Below, one piece after another: positions 27,511 to 36,606 of a stretch of 39,559 nucleotides of DNA. This DNA is from CAZDCZ01 sp964504155. Its GTDB lineage: Bacteria > Bacteroidota > Bacteroidia > Bacteroidales > UBA12077. The translations under genes were made by a program, and so were the position numbers. The notes beneath the pieces were generated by a model. The model ran no database searches. It saw nothing but the letters and a program-made list of their open reading frames with translations, and was not told the origin of the DNA. Location: contig CAZDCZ010000019.1 in the NCBI GenBank assembly GCA_964504155.1, positions 1 through 39,559 on the forward strand, given 5' to 3'. Position 1 is the stretch's first letter. The number at the start of each line of letters is the position of its first letter.

Positions 27511-28773
27511 TTATTGATATTTTGGTTTAAAAAACCAAATATCATAAAATGTGATATTAAAACCTATAAAAGTGTAATTCTCTTTTATTAGATTATTATT
27601 TGTAGTTCCATTTTTTCCAAGTTCACAAGTTAAGTTAAATACTGTTTTATTATTATTTGTTGGTAAACCTACTCCAAAACTTATGCCAAAATTATTTATT
27701 TGTTCATCGCCTATTTTAAGATAGCTGTTTGTATAGAATCCTCCGGCTCTATATCTAATTCTTTTTAAATAATTTCGTAAAGAATATTTATTTGGAATAT
27801 ATTCCGTTCCAATTCTGATAGATGTTTGATCTTCAAAATTATTATTAGTATTGAATGGACTATTGCCGCTCCAATTTTGTTTATTATAGTCAATTCCAAT
27901 AGTTAATTTTTCTTTTATCCCTGCAGAAATACCAAATCCAATATTTATAGGAATTGTTACATCTGATTTTGTTGTGTTTGGAGCAATTACTGTATCAAGT
28001 AATGAACTGTTGTTATATGTAAATACCGATGATGTATATTCAGCATTTACTGTATTTTTATTAGTAAACACTAATCCTATATTATAAAAATACGTGTTAT
28101 TAATTGTATTGTGATACTGAAGTCCGAATGTATATCGAAAACCGTTTATTAGTATATCATCTTTTAATTTAGTAATATACGAGTTCGTATCTGCTATCGC
28201 AATGTTACGTTCTTGTTTAATTTTTCCGAATAAATACGATATATTAAATCCAAGTGAGATATTTTTATGTATGTTAACGGCATTCCCAAAATAAAATTTA
28301 TTTATTCCTCCAAATCCTTCGTAAAAATGAGCTATATCTCCAAAATCCGGGTCAGAAGTTATATTCTGAATTTTATACCCAACACGAGAGTATGGCACAA
28401 CACCAATACTTGAATACCACCATTTTGTTACAGGAAAAGAAATTGCAATATGATCAAAATTAGCATTATTATATTTCTCAGAAATATCTTGAGTATCAAA
28501 GTTTGAGAATTTACTGTATATTCCAATATCAAAAACAAACGATAATGTATCTTGAGATGAATAAGATGCCGGATTTGAATAATTAATTGTATTGGGATTT
28601 CGTAATCCAATGCCAATTCCTCCCATTGCTTTGTTTTGTCCAAAACTATTTGTATATAATTCGCCAAAGCCATATCTAGAGTATGGAGAGTATGTACTAA
28701 CCTGAGAAAAGGCTATGTTGCTAATAAGTATAAAGCTTAATCCTAGAAGTGATGTTTTAATTTTTGTTATCAT
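27511..28773 (-). CDS. outer membrane beta-barrel protein, function unknown
   Basis: A 420-residue protein with a signal peptide (MITKIKTSLLGLSFILISNIAFSQ). The mature N-terminus has SPYSRYGFGEL and AMGGIGIGLRNPNTINYSNPASY. An early AMGG segment followed by NPA resembles OmpP1/FadL-type transport barrels. Most of the chain alternates polar and aromatic residues in strands of 9-12, and the end reads YTFIGFNITFYDIWFFKPKYQ, a short tail after the last strand. Substrate is unknown. Its first 17 nt overlap the end of coaX, so the two are co-translated. In Bacteroidota a barrel of this type commonly follows coaX and precedes the TPR and lptC genes. Confidence 0.8.
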   Translation of the reverse strand: MITKIKTSLLGLSFILISNIAFSQVSTYSPYSRYGFGELYTNSFGQNKAMGGIGIGLRNPNTINYSNPASYSSQDTLSFVFDIGIYSKFSNFDTQDISEKYNNANFDHIAISFPVTKWWYSSIGVVPYSRVGYKIQNITSDPDFGDIAHFYEGFGGINKFYFGNAVNIHKNISLGFNISYLFGKIKQERNIAIADTNSYITKLKDDILINGFRYTFGLQYHNTINNTYFYNIGLVFTNKNTVNAEYTSSVFTYNNSSLLDTVIAPNTTKSDVTIPINIGFGISAGIKEKLTIGIDYNKQNWSGNSPFNTNNNFEDQTSIRIGTEYIPNKYSLRNYLKRIRYRAGGFYTNSYLKIGDEQINNFGISFGVGLPTNNNKTVFNLTCELGKNGTTNNNLIKENYTFIGFNITFYDIWFFKPKYQ

Positions 28774-29491
28774 TATGTATTAAAATTCTGTTTAGTCCTA
28801 TAAAATTTAGATTTGAATTTACAAAGATGGTATTTTTTAGCTTTTTATCAAAAAAAATTGCATCTCCTCCGGTAAAAATTACTTTTAAATTGGAATGTAT
28901 GTATTTAATTTTATCAATATATGAGTCTATTTCAAATATTATTCCATTTTGTACTCCCGAAATTATTGCTTGATTTGTATTTTTTGCAAGTAACGAAAAT
29001 TTTTCATTACTTTTTAGATGCGGAAGTTTATTTGTAAATAAATGTAATGCTTTAAATCGCATTTCCATTCCCGGAGAAATATTCCCTCCTAAATATTCTC
29101 CTTTTTTATTAATAAAATCAATTGTTATTGCAGTGCCTAAATCTACAACAAGAATATTCTGATTTGGAAAAATATCCTGTGAGCCAACTACCGAAGAAAT
29201 CCTGTCTTTCCCTAGTTGTTCTTTTGTTTCGTATAAATTATTTATTGGTAATAATGTAGTTGAATTTAGTTCGTAAAAATGCGAATAATTTTTTTGAAGA
29301 AATTGTTTAATTTCCGGTAAAAAAATTCCAACAGCAGAAACCAAAACTTTTTTAATATCAGAATTTTCAGTTTTTATTTTTTTTAGAAAATCGAGATTAA
29401 ATATTTTAGGATGAAATGTTTTTATTATCTTTTCATCTTTAAATATTGCTAATTTGCTTCTTGTATTTCCGATATCTATTACTAAATTCAC
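28757..29491 (-). CDS. coaX: type III pantothenate kinase
   Basis: Cytoplasmic enzyme of the ASKHA fold that phosphorylates pantothenate in the first committed step of coenzyme A synthesis. Its 244 residues show the P-loop-like DIGNTRSK (6-13), LGKDRISSVVG (93-103) with the conserved Gly-Lys-Asp-Arg, VDLGTAITIDFI (116-127), GGNISPGMEMR (135-145) and a late TGGDA. The start codon is GTG; the encoded MNLVIDIGNTR is the standard beginning of this family. It overlaps the downstream barrel gene by 17 nt and is the first gene of the envelope block on this strand. Confidence 0.93.
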   Translation of the reverse strand: MNLVIDIGNTRSKLAIFKDEKIIKTFHPKIFNLDFLKKIKTENSDIKKVLVSAVGIFLPEIKQFLQKNYSHFYELNSTTLLPINNLYETKEQLGKDRISSVVGSQDIFPNQNILVVDLGTAITIDFINKKGEYLGGNISPGMEMRFKALHLFTNKLPHLKSNEKFSLLAKNTNQAIISGVQNGIIFEIDSYIDKIKYIHSNLKVIFTGGDAIFFDKKLKNTIFVNSNLNFIGLNRILIHNDNKN

Positions 29492-29619
29492 AATTAGAAT
29501 TGTTGTTTTTATTTTATTTAGAATTTTTCAAAATTGTTCTTTATAAATAAATTATACTTTAATAAGTTGTAACGTTAAAAGTATAAAATTGTTTTATTTA
29601 ATATTAGTTGAAATAATAA

Positions 29620-32600
29620 TTATTTCATATTATTTAAAATGTTACTTGCTTTTTCTATATTAGTGATTTTTTCGATAATTAATGTTAATTTATTTTTCCC
29701 TTCTTTTATTTTAAATAGTTTTGATTGTTGTTGAACATGATTTAGTATATCAATAAATATTTTTGATTTAAAATAAGGGGATTCTTGGTCTGAAATAAAA
29801 TGAATTAGCATTTTATTATTTTTGAGAATTATTTTTTCAAACCCGAGTTCAATAGCTTTCCAGCGAAGTTTTACAACATTTAATAAATCAGATGTTTGAT
29901 TGGGTATTTCTCCAAATCTGTCGATTAATTGTTCTTCGAAGTTTTTTAAGGTATCTATATCTTCAATATTATCAAGTTCTCTATATAATTTTATTCTTTC
30001 CGAGACATTACTAATATATGTCTCGGGGAATAATATTTCCATATCAGTATCTATCTGGCAGTCGGAAATAAATTTTTGATTATCTATTTGTTTTGCAATA
30101 GTTTTTTCCTTTTCATTTTTATAATCGGCTTTAAATTCATCATTTTTCAGTTCAAGAATAGCTTCGTTTAATATTTTATGGTATGTTTCAAAGCCAATAT
30201 TTGAAATAAATCCACTTTGCTCTCCACCAAGTAAATTGCCTGCTCCTCGAATATCTAAGTCTTGCATAGCAAGATTAAAACCACTGCCTAGTGCCGAGAA
30301 TTCTTCAATTGCCTTTAATCTTCTTCGAGCTTCTGGAGTAACCGATGTTAAGGGAGGTGTTAGAAGATAGCAAAAGGCTTTTTTATTTGATCGACCAACT
30401 CTACCTCTAAGTTGGTGCAAATCGCTCAATCCAAAATTTTGGGCATTATTTATTATTATAGTATTAGCATTTGAAATATCTAAACCCGATTCTATAATTG
30501 TTGTTGCAATTAATATATCGTATTCAAATTCAATAAAATCGAGCATTATCTCTTCTAGTTTTTTCCCTTCTATTTGCCCATGTGCTACCACTGTTCTAGC
30601 ATCCGGGAAAATTTTATTTATTAAGGTTTCTATTTCTAAGATATTCTGTATTTTGTTATGAATAAAAAATATTTGCCCATTTCTTTGAAATTCGTATTCT
30701 ATGGCCTCTCGAATAATATCTTCGTTAAAATTATGCAGTTCTGTAACTATTGGGAATCTATTTGGAGGAGGAGTATTTATTATACTTAAATCTCTTGCAC
30801 CCATCATCGAAAATTGTAATGTTCTTGGTATTGGTGTGGCTGTTAGTGTTAGTGTGTCGATATTAAGTTTTAATTGCTTTAATTTTTCTTTTATACTTAC
30901 TCCGAATTTCTGTTCTTCGTCGATAATTAGTAATCCGAGGTTTTTAAAAACTATATCTTTTCCTATTAATCGATGTGTTCCAATAATAATGTCAATTTTG
31001 CCGTTCGATAATTCTTTTTTCACGTCGTTTTGTAATTTCTTCGATTTTAATCGGCTGATATATTCTATTGTACAAGGAAAATTAGCAAGTCTTTCTTTAA
31101 ACGTTTGATAGTGTTGTAATGCTAAAATTGTTGTAGGAACTAAAATTGCTACTTGTTTGCTGTCAGAAACAGCTTTAAAAGCAGCTCTTATTGCGAGTTC
31201 TGTTTTTCCAAATCCAACATCTCCACAGATTAATCTATCCATTGGTTTTCTCGATTCCATATCTTCTTTTATAGAATTTGTCGATTTTAGTTGGTCGGGT
31301 GTATCTTCATACATAAATGACGATTCTAATTCTTTCTGAAGGTAAGAGTCCGGCGAAAAAGAGAAACCTTTTTGGTTTTTGCGTTTTGCATAAAGTTGTA
31401 TTAAATCTTTTGCAATATCTTTTACTTTTTTCTTTGTGCTATCTTTGAGTTTTTGCCATGTTCCAGTACCTAATTTGTATATTCTTGGCGGAGTAGAATC
31501 TTTCCCTTTATATTTCGAAATCTTGTGTAATGAATGAATACTTACAAAAAGAATATCATCATCTTTATATATAAGTTTAATCGATTCTTGTTTTTTCCCA
31601 TTGGTTTCAATTGCTGCTAATCCGCCAAACTTCCCAATTCCATGATCGGAATGTACAACAAAGTCGCCAAGGTGTAATTTGTTTATTTCTTGAATGCTAA
31701 ACGATTCTTTTTTTGTGAAGTTGCTTTTTAATCGGAACTTATGATATCTGCCAAATATTTGATGATCTGTATAACAACATATTTTTTGATTGTTATCAAT
31801 AAACCCCTCATGAAGAACATCGCTTAATGGAGTATAATTTAATGTTGTATCTATTTCTTCAAAAATTGCATTTAATCGTTCTATTTGCTTTGTATTGTTC
31901 GAAAGAATATATGTTGAGTAACCTTTTTGAGTATTGTTAGAAATATCTTGAGCTAATAATTTAAAGTTTTTATTAAAACTGGGTTGATGTTTAATATTAA
32001 ACTCTACAGTGTAATTAGATTTTAGAAATGGACTTTCTGAAAATTCTATGATTGAATATTTTTCGCATGATTCTTTAAAGTCTATTCCACTGATAATATT
32101 AGTTTTTTCGAGAACTTTTTTATGTATTTCATCAATTTTTTCTTTTGTATATTTATAATCATTAATCCATAAATTACAGTGTTCCGGGATAAAATCAAAA
32201 AAAGAAATTATTGATTGTTTTTCAGATTCTGAAATTTCTTTAATATTTGGAATTATTGATATTTTATTATATTTATCTTTCGATAATTGATTGTCTATTT
32301 TAAAACTTCTTATCGATTCAATTTCATCGCAAAAAAAATCTATTCTGTATGGGAAATCACTTGAAAAAGAGAAAATATCAATAATACTGCCTCTTATTGA
32401 GTATTGTCCGGGCTCGTAAACAAAATCAACTAATTCGAATTTGTATTCTTCCAATACTTCGCTAATAAAATCGATAGAAAAATTATCGCCAACAGAAATA
32501 TTTAAAGTCGATTTTATTAATTCAGATTTACTTATTACTTTCTCAGAAATAGCCTCAGGGTAACTTATTATAGAAATATTGTTGTCGGATGTTATTTTGT

Positions 32601-32937
32601 TTAATACATCTGTACGTAATATAATATTTTCAGAATCTTCTTGTCCGTAAATTGCAGATCTCTTATATGAAGTAGGGAAAAAATATGTCGGATTTTCGGG
32701 ATATAAGGAGTTAATATCGTTATAAAAATAGGCAGCAGTTTCTTTGTCGGGAAGAATAATAAGATTTGTATTAGAAAGAGTATTACAAACATTCGAAATA
32801 AAAAGACTTTTAAAAGAGCCTTTCATTCCTTTTAAATGAACATCAATTTTTTGTGTTTTATTGTTATTTAATAATGCAATAAAATCTGTTAATAAAGAAT
32901 GTTTATTTATTAATTTGTTTATTTCCGATAATTTCAA
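29620..32937 (-). CDS. mfd: transcription-repair coupling factor Mfd
   Basis: DNA translocase that removes stalled RNA polymerase and recruits UvrA to start nucleotide excision repair. At 1105 residues it is close to E. coli Mfd (1148). The UvrB-like N-terminal module (YSIRGSIIDIFSFSSDFPYRIDFF) is followed by the polymerase-interacting Tudor-like domain beginning near residue 424 (GDFVVHSDHGIGKFGG). Helicase motifs follow: Walker A GDVGFGKT (572-579), DEEQ (673-676), TATPIPRTL, and motif VI QLRGRVGR. The TRCF C-terminal domain closes the protein. The start codon is TTG; an in-frame stop lies about 20 nt upstream and the next Met is at residue 39, inside conserved sequence. The fbp terminator lies just upstream. 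Confidence 0.95.
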   Translation of the reverse strand: MKLSEINKLINKHSLLTDFIALLNNNKTQKIDVHLKGMKGSFKSLFISNVCNTLSNTNLIILPDKETAAYFYNDINSLYPENPTYFFPTSYKRSAIYGQEDSENIILRTDVLNKITSDNNISIISYPEAISEKVISKSELIKSTLNISVGDNFSIDFISEVLEEYKFELVDFVYEPGQYSIRGSIIDIFSFSSDFPYRIDFFCDEIESIRSFKIDNQLSKDKYNKISIIPNIKEISESEKQSIISFFDFIPEHCNLWINDYKYTKEKIDEIHKKVLEKTNIISGIDFKESCEKYSIIEFSESPFLKSNYTVEFNIKHQPSFNKNFKLLAQDISNNTQKGYSTYILSNNTKQIERLNAIFEEIDTTLNYTPLSDVLHEGFIDNNQKICCYTDHQIFGRYHKFRLKSNFTKKESFSIQEINKLHLGDFVVHSDHGIGKFGGLAAIETNGKKQESIKLIYKDDDILFVSIHSLHKISKYKGKDSTPPRIYKLGTGTWQKLKDSTKKKVKDIAKDLIQLYAKRKNQKGFSFSPDSYLQKELESSFMYEDTPDQLKSTNSIKEDMESRKPMDRLICGDVGFGKTELAIRAAFKAVSDSKQVAILVPTTILALQHYQTFKERLANFPCTIEYISRLKSKKLQNDVKKELSNGKIDIIIGTHRLIGKDIVFKNLGLLIIDEEQKFGVSIKEKLKQLKLNIDTLTLTATPIPRTLQFSMMGARDLSIINTPPPNRFPIVTELHNFNEDIIREAIEYEFQRNGQIFFIHNKIQNILEIETLINKIFPDARTVVAHGQIEGKKLEEIMLDFIEFEYDILIATTIIESGLDISNANTIIINNAQNFGLSDLHQLRGRVGRSNKKAFCYLLTPPLTSVTPEARRRLKAIEEFSALGSGFNLAMQDLDIRGAGNLLGGEQSGFISNIGFETYHKILNEAILELKNDEFKADYKNEKEKTIAKQIDNQKFISDCQIDTDMEILFPETYISNVSERIKLYRELDNIEDIDTLKNFEEQLIDRFGEIPNQTSDLLNVVKLRWKAIELGFEKIILKNNKMLIHFISDQESPYFKSKIFIDILNHVQQQSKLFKIKEGKNKLTLIIEKITNIEKASNILNNMK

Positions 32938-32965
32938 AACAAATAATTTTTGTAATTAATTTAAA

Positions 32966-32991
32966 AAAGGTAGTTGATTTCAACCACCTTT
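32966..32991 (-). terminator. intrinsic terminator after fbp
   Basis: Arms 32966-32977 and 32980-32991 pair over 12 positions with one G-U type mismatch. Read on the minus strand the hairpin is followed by six T residues. It lies between fbp and mfd and should end the fbp transcript, so mfd probably has its own promoter or depends on read-through. Confidence 0.75.
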
Positions 32992-33012
32992 CTTAATATT
33001 TTGTATGAATAT

Positions 33013-34023
33013 TTATTTATGGTTTAAAAATTTCTTTGTGCAATTTACCATATCTTTAGAACCCGTATAAAAAGGAACACGTTGATGTAATGATGTTGGT
33101 TTAATGTCTAATATTCTTTTATGTCCATTAGTTGCATCGCCTCCGGCTTGTTCTGCGATAAATGCTATAGGATTACATTCGTATAATAAACGTAATTTCC
33201 CTTTTGGAGTTTTTTCTGTTTCAGGATAAATAAATATTCCTCCTTTTAATAAGTTTCTATGAAAATCGGCAACCAAAGAACCAATATATCTAGCCGAATA
33301 TGGTCTATTAGTTTTTTCATCATCTTGTTTACAATATTTAATATATTGTTTTACACCATCGGAAAATTTAGAATAATTTCCTTCGTTAATCGAATATATT
33401 TTACCTGTATTGGGAGTTTTTATGTTAGGGTGCGAAAGGCAAAATTCACCAATAGTAGTATCTAAAGTAAAACCATTAACTCCATTTCCCGTTGTGTATA
33501 CCATCATTGTTGACGAACCATAAATAATATATCCTGAAGCAATTTGTTTGCTTCCTTCTTGAAGGAAATCTTGAAGTTGGGCTTTTTCTCCTCGTGGAGA
33601 TATTCTACGATAAATAGAGAATATTGTTCCTATCGATACATTTACATCAATATTTGACGATCCGTCTAATGGATCCATACAAAAAATATATTTGCCATCG
33701 TTTGAAAGCTCATCGTCAAAAGTTACTATTTCTTGGTCTTCTTCCGATGCAATACCACAGCATTCACCACTATTTTTTAAAGCTAAAGTAAATTGTTCGT
33801 TAGCAAAAACATCAAGTTTTTTTTGACTCTCACCTTGTACATTCATATTATTGGCACTTCCCAAAATATCAACTAGTCCGGCTTTATTAACTTTTTTGTT
33901 AATTATCTTTGCTGCTACACCTACGTGATATAAAAGTCGGGAGAGCTCTCCTTTAGCATATGGAATATTGGCTTGTCGCCTGATTATAAATTCGTTAAGA
34001 GTAGTAACGTGATATCCTTTCAT
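33013..34023 (-). CDS. fbp: class I fructose-1,6-bisphosphatase
   Basis: Gluconeogenic enzyme hydrolysing fructose 1,6-bisphosphate to fructose 6-phosphate in the cytoplasm, 336 residues. The metal-binding acidic pair is Glu94-Glu95 in ASEEDQE, and DPLDGSSNIDVNVSIGTIF (117-135) is the family signature, giving Asp117 and Asp120 as ligands. The substrate-site segments YIGSLVADFHRNLLKGGIFIYP and LYECNPIAFIAEQAGG are also clear. It starts at ATG. A perfect -7 promoter box lies 47 nt upstream and a hairpin terminator follows, so it is likely a single-gene transcript. It is divergent from the aspartate kinase gene. Confidence 0.96.
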   Translation of the reverse strand: MKGYHVTTLNEFIIRRQANIPYAKGELSRLLYHVGVAAKIINKKVNKAGLVDILGSANNMNVQGESQKKLDVFANEQFTLALKNSGECCGIASEEDQEIVTFDDELSNDGKYIFCMDPLDGSSNIDVNVSIGTIFSIYRRISPRGEKAQLQDFLQEGSKQIASGYIIYGSSTMMVYTTGNGVNGFTLDTTIGEFCLSHPNIKTPNTGKIYSINEGNYSKFSDGVKQYIKYCKQDDEKTNRPYSARYIGSLVADFHRNLLKGGIFIYPETEKTPKGKLRLLYECNPIAFIAEQAGGDATNGHKRILDIKPTSLHQRVPFYTGSKDMVNCTKKFLNHK

Positions 34024-34069
34024 GATTTGTTGTTTAATAAGTAAATGTTTAATTGTTAGGTTGTGATTG

Positions 34070-34077
34070 CAAAAATA
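34070..34077 (-). promoter_or_regulatory. candidate -7 promoter box for fbp
   Basis: On the minus strand this reads TATTTTTG, a perfect TAnnTTTG, predicting a leader of roughly 40 nt for fbp. No clear -33 TTTG is present at the expected distance. Confidence 0.45.
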
Positions 34078-34305
34078 TACTATTTTTTACTGATTTCTAA
34101 TTAAATTAAAAATCCTTTTTGTAAAAACATTTATTATAAAGATATTTTAGTAATTCATTAAATATTTCTGCAAGAAGAGTTTCCAAAACGAACGTTTTTT
34201 TAATTTATGTCTTTTATTAATTAATTTAAATAATATGTAAGAATGAAAAAACTTTAATAATGTAAATATTCACGATTATATTAAATAAACAATATTTATA
34301 TTTTG

Positions 34306-34313
34306 TAATTTTG
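34306..34313 (+). promoter_or_regulatory. candidate -7 promoter box for aspartate kinase
   Basis: TAATTTTG matches TAnnTTTG exactly and lies 69 nt before the chosen ATG. The -33 region is AT-rich without a TTTG. If it is the promoter, the in-frame TTG at 34311 cannot be the translation start, because it would not be transcribed. Confidence 0.45.
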
Positions 34314-34382
34314 GGGCATATTTGCGTTGGCTTTTATGTTATATCGATTAATGAATTTTTATTTAATTATTTTAATAAGTAT

Positions 34383-35633
34383 ATGATAGTTTATAAATTT
34401 GGTGGTGCCTCGGTTAAAGATGCCGATGGAGTTAGAAATCTTGCAAAAATTGTTAATTCATGTCAAGAAAATTTGATTGTTGTTATTTCTGCTTTTGGGA
34501 AAACTACTAATTCCATCGAAGATCTTATTGCTGCAAATGTTTCTGATACAGAATTGCTTAATCATCGATTTAATAAGTTAAAAGAATATCATATCGATAT
34601 TATTAATAATTTATTTTCAGATAAAGACCATCGTGTTTTTTATAAAGCGAATAATTTGTTCGACAAATTGTATAATATTATTACAGATAAATCAAATATA
34701 GAATTTGACATTAAATATGATCAAACAGTTTCTTTAGGAGAAATTATATCTACAATAATTGTAAGTGAATATTTGAATTTTATATCAATAAATAATTTGT
34801 GGATAGATATTAGAAAAAATATTATTACCGACAATACATATCGCGAGGGTAATGTTGATTGGAATTTAACGCGAAAGAAAGTAAAACTCGAATTTATTGG
34901 AGATGAAAGTATATATATAACCCAAGGTTTTATTGCTGGCACTATCAAAGGCGATACTGTTACTCTTGGGCTAGAAGGCTCTGATTATACGGCTTCTATT
35001 TTAGCTAATATTTTAAACGCAAAAAAAGTAGTTGTTTGGAAAGATGTTCCCGGAGTACTTAATGCAGATCCCAGATATTTTGAAAAGACACAAAAATTAA
35101 ATAAAATATCGTATCAAGAAGCTGTAGAATTAGCATTTTTTGGGGCAAAGGTAATTCATCCTAAAACAATTAAGCCTCTTCAGAACAAAGAAATTCCGTT
35201 AATAGTTAAGTCTTTTATAGAACCTGATGACGATGGTACTTATATTCACACATTTGATAAATATCTAGAAGAAACACCAATTTTTATTTTAAAAAAAGAA
35301 CAAATGTTAATTTCGTTTTTTCCAAAAGATATGTCTTTTATTATAGAAAAGAGTCTTTGCAGAATAATGAATCATTTGTTAGAAAATAAAATAAAAATAA
35401 ATTTGGTGCAAAGTTCTGCCGTTAGTTTTTCTTTTTGTGTAGATAATTCTAATTCAAAAATATATAACTTACTTAAAAAACTAAATTTAGAATTTCAAAT
35501 ATTATATAACGATAATTTGGAATTATTAACAGTTAGACATTATTCTTCGAAAAATATTGATGAAATAAAAAAAGATAAAAAAATATATATTGAACAAAAA
35601 AGCAGACATACCGCTCAGTTTGTTTACAAATAG
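34383..35633 (+). CDS. lysC: monofunctional aspartate kinase
   Basis: Phosphorylates L-aspartate in the first step towards lysine/diaminopimelate, threonine and methionine. KFGGASV at residues 5-11 is the nucleotide/aspartate signature, followed by VVISAFGKTTNSI, the SLGEIISTIIVSEYL block, LGLEGSDYTASILANIL and WKDVPGVLNADPR. The C-terminal part (about 290-416) would hold degenerate ACT domains for allosteric control. From the ATG at 34383 it has 416 residues, normal for a monofunctional enzyme. The longer frame to 34311 uses TTG, adds 24 residues of no known similarity and runs into the promoter box. The gene stands alone on the plus strand, and its stop is only 3 nt from that of the convergent dehydrogenase. 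It supplies the DAP pathway that MurE needs. Confidence 0.88.
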   Translation: MIVYKFGGASVKDADGVRNLAKIVNSCQENLIVVISAFGKTTNSIEDLIAANVSDTELLNHRFNKLKEYHIDIINNLFSDKDHRVFYKANNLFDKLYNIITDKSNIEFDIKYDQTVSLGEIISTIIVSEYLNFISINNLWIDIRKNIITDNTYREGNVDWNLTRKKVKLEFIGDESIYITQGFIAGTIKGDTVTLGLEGSDYTASILANILNAKKVVVWKDVPGVLNADPRYFEKTQKLNKISYQEAVELAFFGAKVIHPKTIKPLQNKEIPLIVKSFIEPDDDGTYIHTFDKYLEETPIFILKKEQMLISFFPKDMSFIIEKSLCRIMNHLLENKIKINLVQSSAVSFSFCVDNSNSKIYNLLKKLNLEFQILYNDNLELLTVRHYSSKNIDEIKKDKKIYIEQKSRHTAQFVYK

Positions 35634-35636
35634 TTA

Positions 35637-36593
35637 CTAGGCAAATTCTTTAATAATTTTATCTGCCAGAACCTCCGATAACTTAATATTTGATTCATGT
35701 GTCCACCCTGCAATATGGGGGGTTAATATTACATTACTATTATTGTTTATTAAATAATTAAAAGCATCAGGAAGTTGTAGAGAAGTATGCAAATTCTCAA
35801 ACGAAGATTTTTCATATTCAAGAACGTCTAAAGCAACTCCAATTACTTTCCCCGTTTTTAAATTCTTTACTAAATCTTTTGTTTTTAGAACTTTCCCCCT
35901 TGCTGTATTAATAATGTATATGTTTTTTATAAATTGATTAATAAAAGCATCATTAATCATGTATTCTGTTTCTTTTGTTAGAGGAACGTGAATGCTTATT
36001 ATATCAGCATCTTTAAATAAATCAGTAATAGATTTCTCTTGTACATAAGAATCAGAATAATTAGTTTTATATTTATCATATGCAATAACATTAGCTCCGA
36101 AACCCGATAATCTTTTAGCAAAAGCACTTCCCATATTTCCGTAACCAATTATTCCAATAGTTTTACCTTTAATCTCAAATCCGCGATTTTCTTCCCTGAG
36201 CCATATCCCATTCTTGACTTCATTATTCGAACGATTGATATTGTTGAGTAAAGAAAGTAACAAACCAAGAGCATGCTCGCCAACAGCATCTCTATTTCCT
36301 TCCGGAGAATTAAAACAAGTAATACCTTTTTGTCCTGCATACTTAATATCAATATTCTCCATGCCGGCACCAACTCTTCCAATAAATTTGAATTCTTGAG
36401 AAACTGCATCAATAATATTTTTGTCGATAGTAAATTTACTTCTAGTTATTAATCCAAAATATTGGTGTATTGTTTTAATAAGTTTATTTTTTGTGAGCTC
36501 AGGAAAATATCGACAAATAAAACCTGCATTAGTGAGTTTTTCTGTTAATATTGGATGTGTTTCTTCAGTAAATAATATTGTTTTTGTAAGCAT
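35637..36593 (-). CDS. D-2-hydroxyacid dehydrogenase (phosphoglycerate dehydrogenase-like)
   Basis: NAD-dependent D-isomer-specific 2-hydroxyacid dehydrogenase, 318 residues from the ATG at 36593. The Rossmann loop is GYGNMG (150-155), and the catalytic triad is Arg232 in NTARGKV, Glu261 in DVLEYEK and His293 in TPHIAGW, with the spacing known for this family. VGAGMENID is the substrate-loop motif that resembles SerA. There is no C-terminal ACT domain, as in short SerA proteins. Substrate could be 3-phosphoglycerate or another 2-hydroxyacid. A longer frame to 36605 begins with TTG and adds four residues; ATG is preferred. It follows the lipoprotein gene by 13 nt. Confidence 0.85.
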   Translation of the reverse strand: MLTKTILFTEETHPILTEKLTNAGFICRYFPELTKNKLIKTIHQYFGLITRSKFTIDKNIIDAVSQEFKFIGRVGAGMENIDIKYAGQKGITCFNSPEGNRDAVGEHALGLLLSLLNNINRSNNEVKNGIWLREENRGFEIKGKTIGIIGYGNMGSAFAKRLSGFGANVIAYDKYKTNYSDSYVQEKSITDLFKDADIISIHVPLTKETEYMINDAFINQFIKNIYIINTARGKVLKTKDLVKNLKTGKVIGVALDVLEYEKSSFENLHTSLQLPDAFNYLINNNSNVILTPHIAGWTHESNIKLSEVLADKIIKEFA

Positions 36594-36606
36594 TAGATGT
36601 TGCAAA

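Larger units (their letters stand above)
34024..34382. other. divergent intergenic region between fbp and aspartate kinase
   Basis: A 359-nt AT-rich gap with no gene that I can support. It contains one -7-type promoter box facing each way (listed separately). No lysine riboswitch or leader-peptide attenuator was recognised. A small AAAACG/CGTTTT hairpin at 34185-34198 followed by T residues is too weak to call. Confidence 0.6.

Noticed and set aside
30701..31108. 135-codon plus-strand open frame rich in Ser and Phe
   Set aside because: It is antisense to the helicase core of mfd and has no start context or domain.
34311..34382. N-terminal extension of aspartate kinase from a TTG start
   Set aside because: The family begins at MIVYKFGGAS (ATG 34383), and the TTG overlaps a perfect -7 promoter box.
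34024..34382. Possible lysine riboswitch or attenuator before lysC
   Set aside because: The leader after the -7 box is only about 60 nt, and none of the paired regions of a lysine riboswitch or a Lys/Thr-rich leader peptide was found.
36594..36605. Four-residue extension of the hydroxyacid dehydrogenase from TTG
   Set aside because: An ATG only four codons in gives the normal N-terminus.
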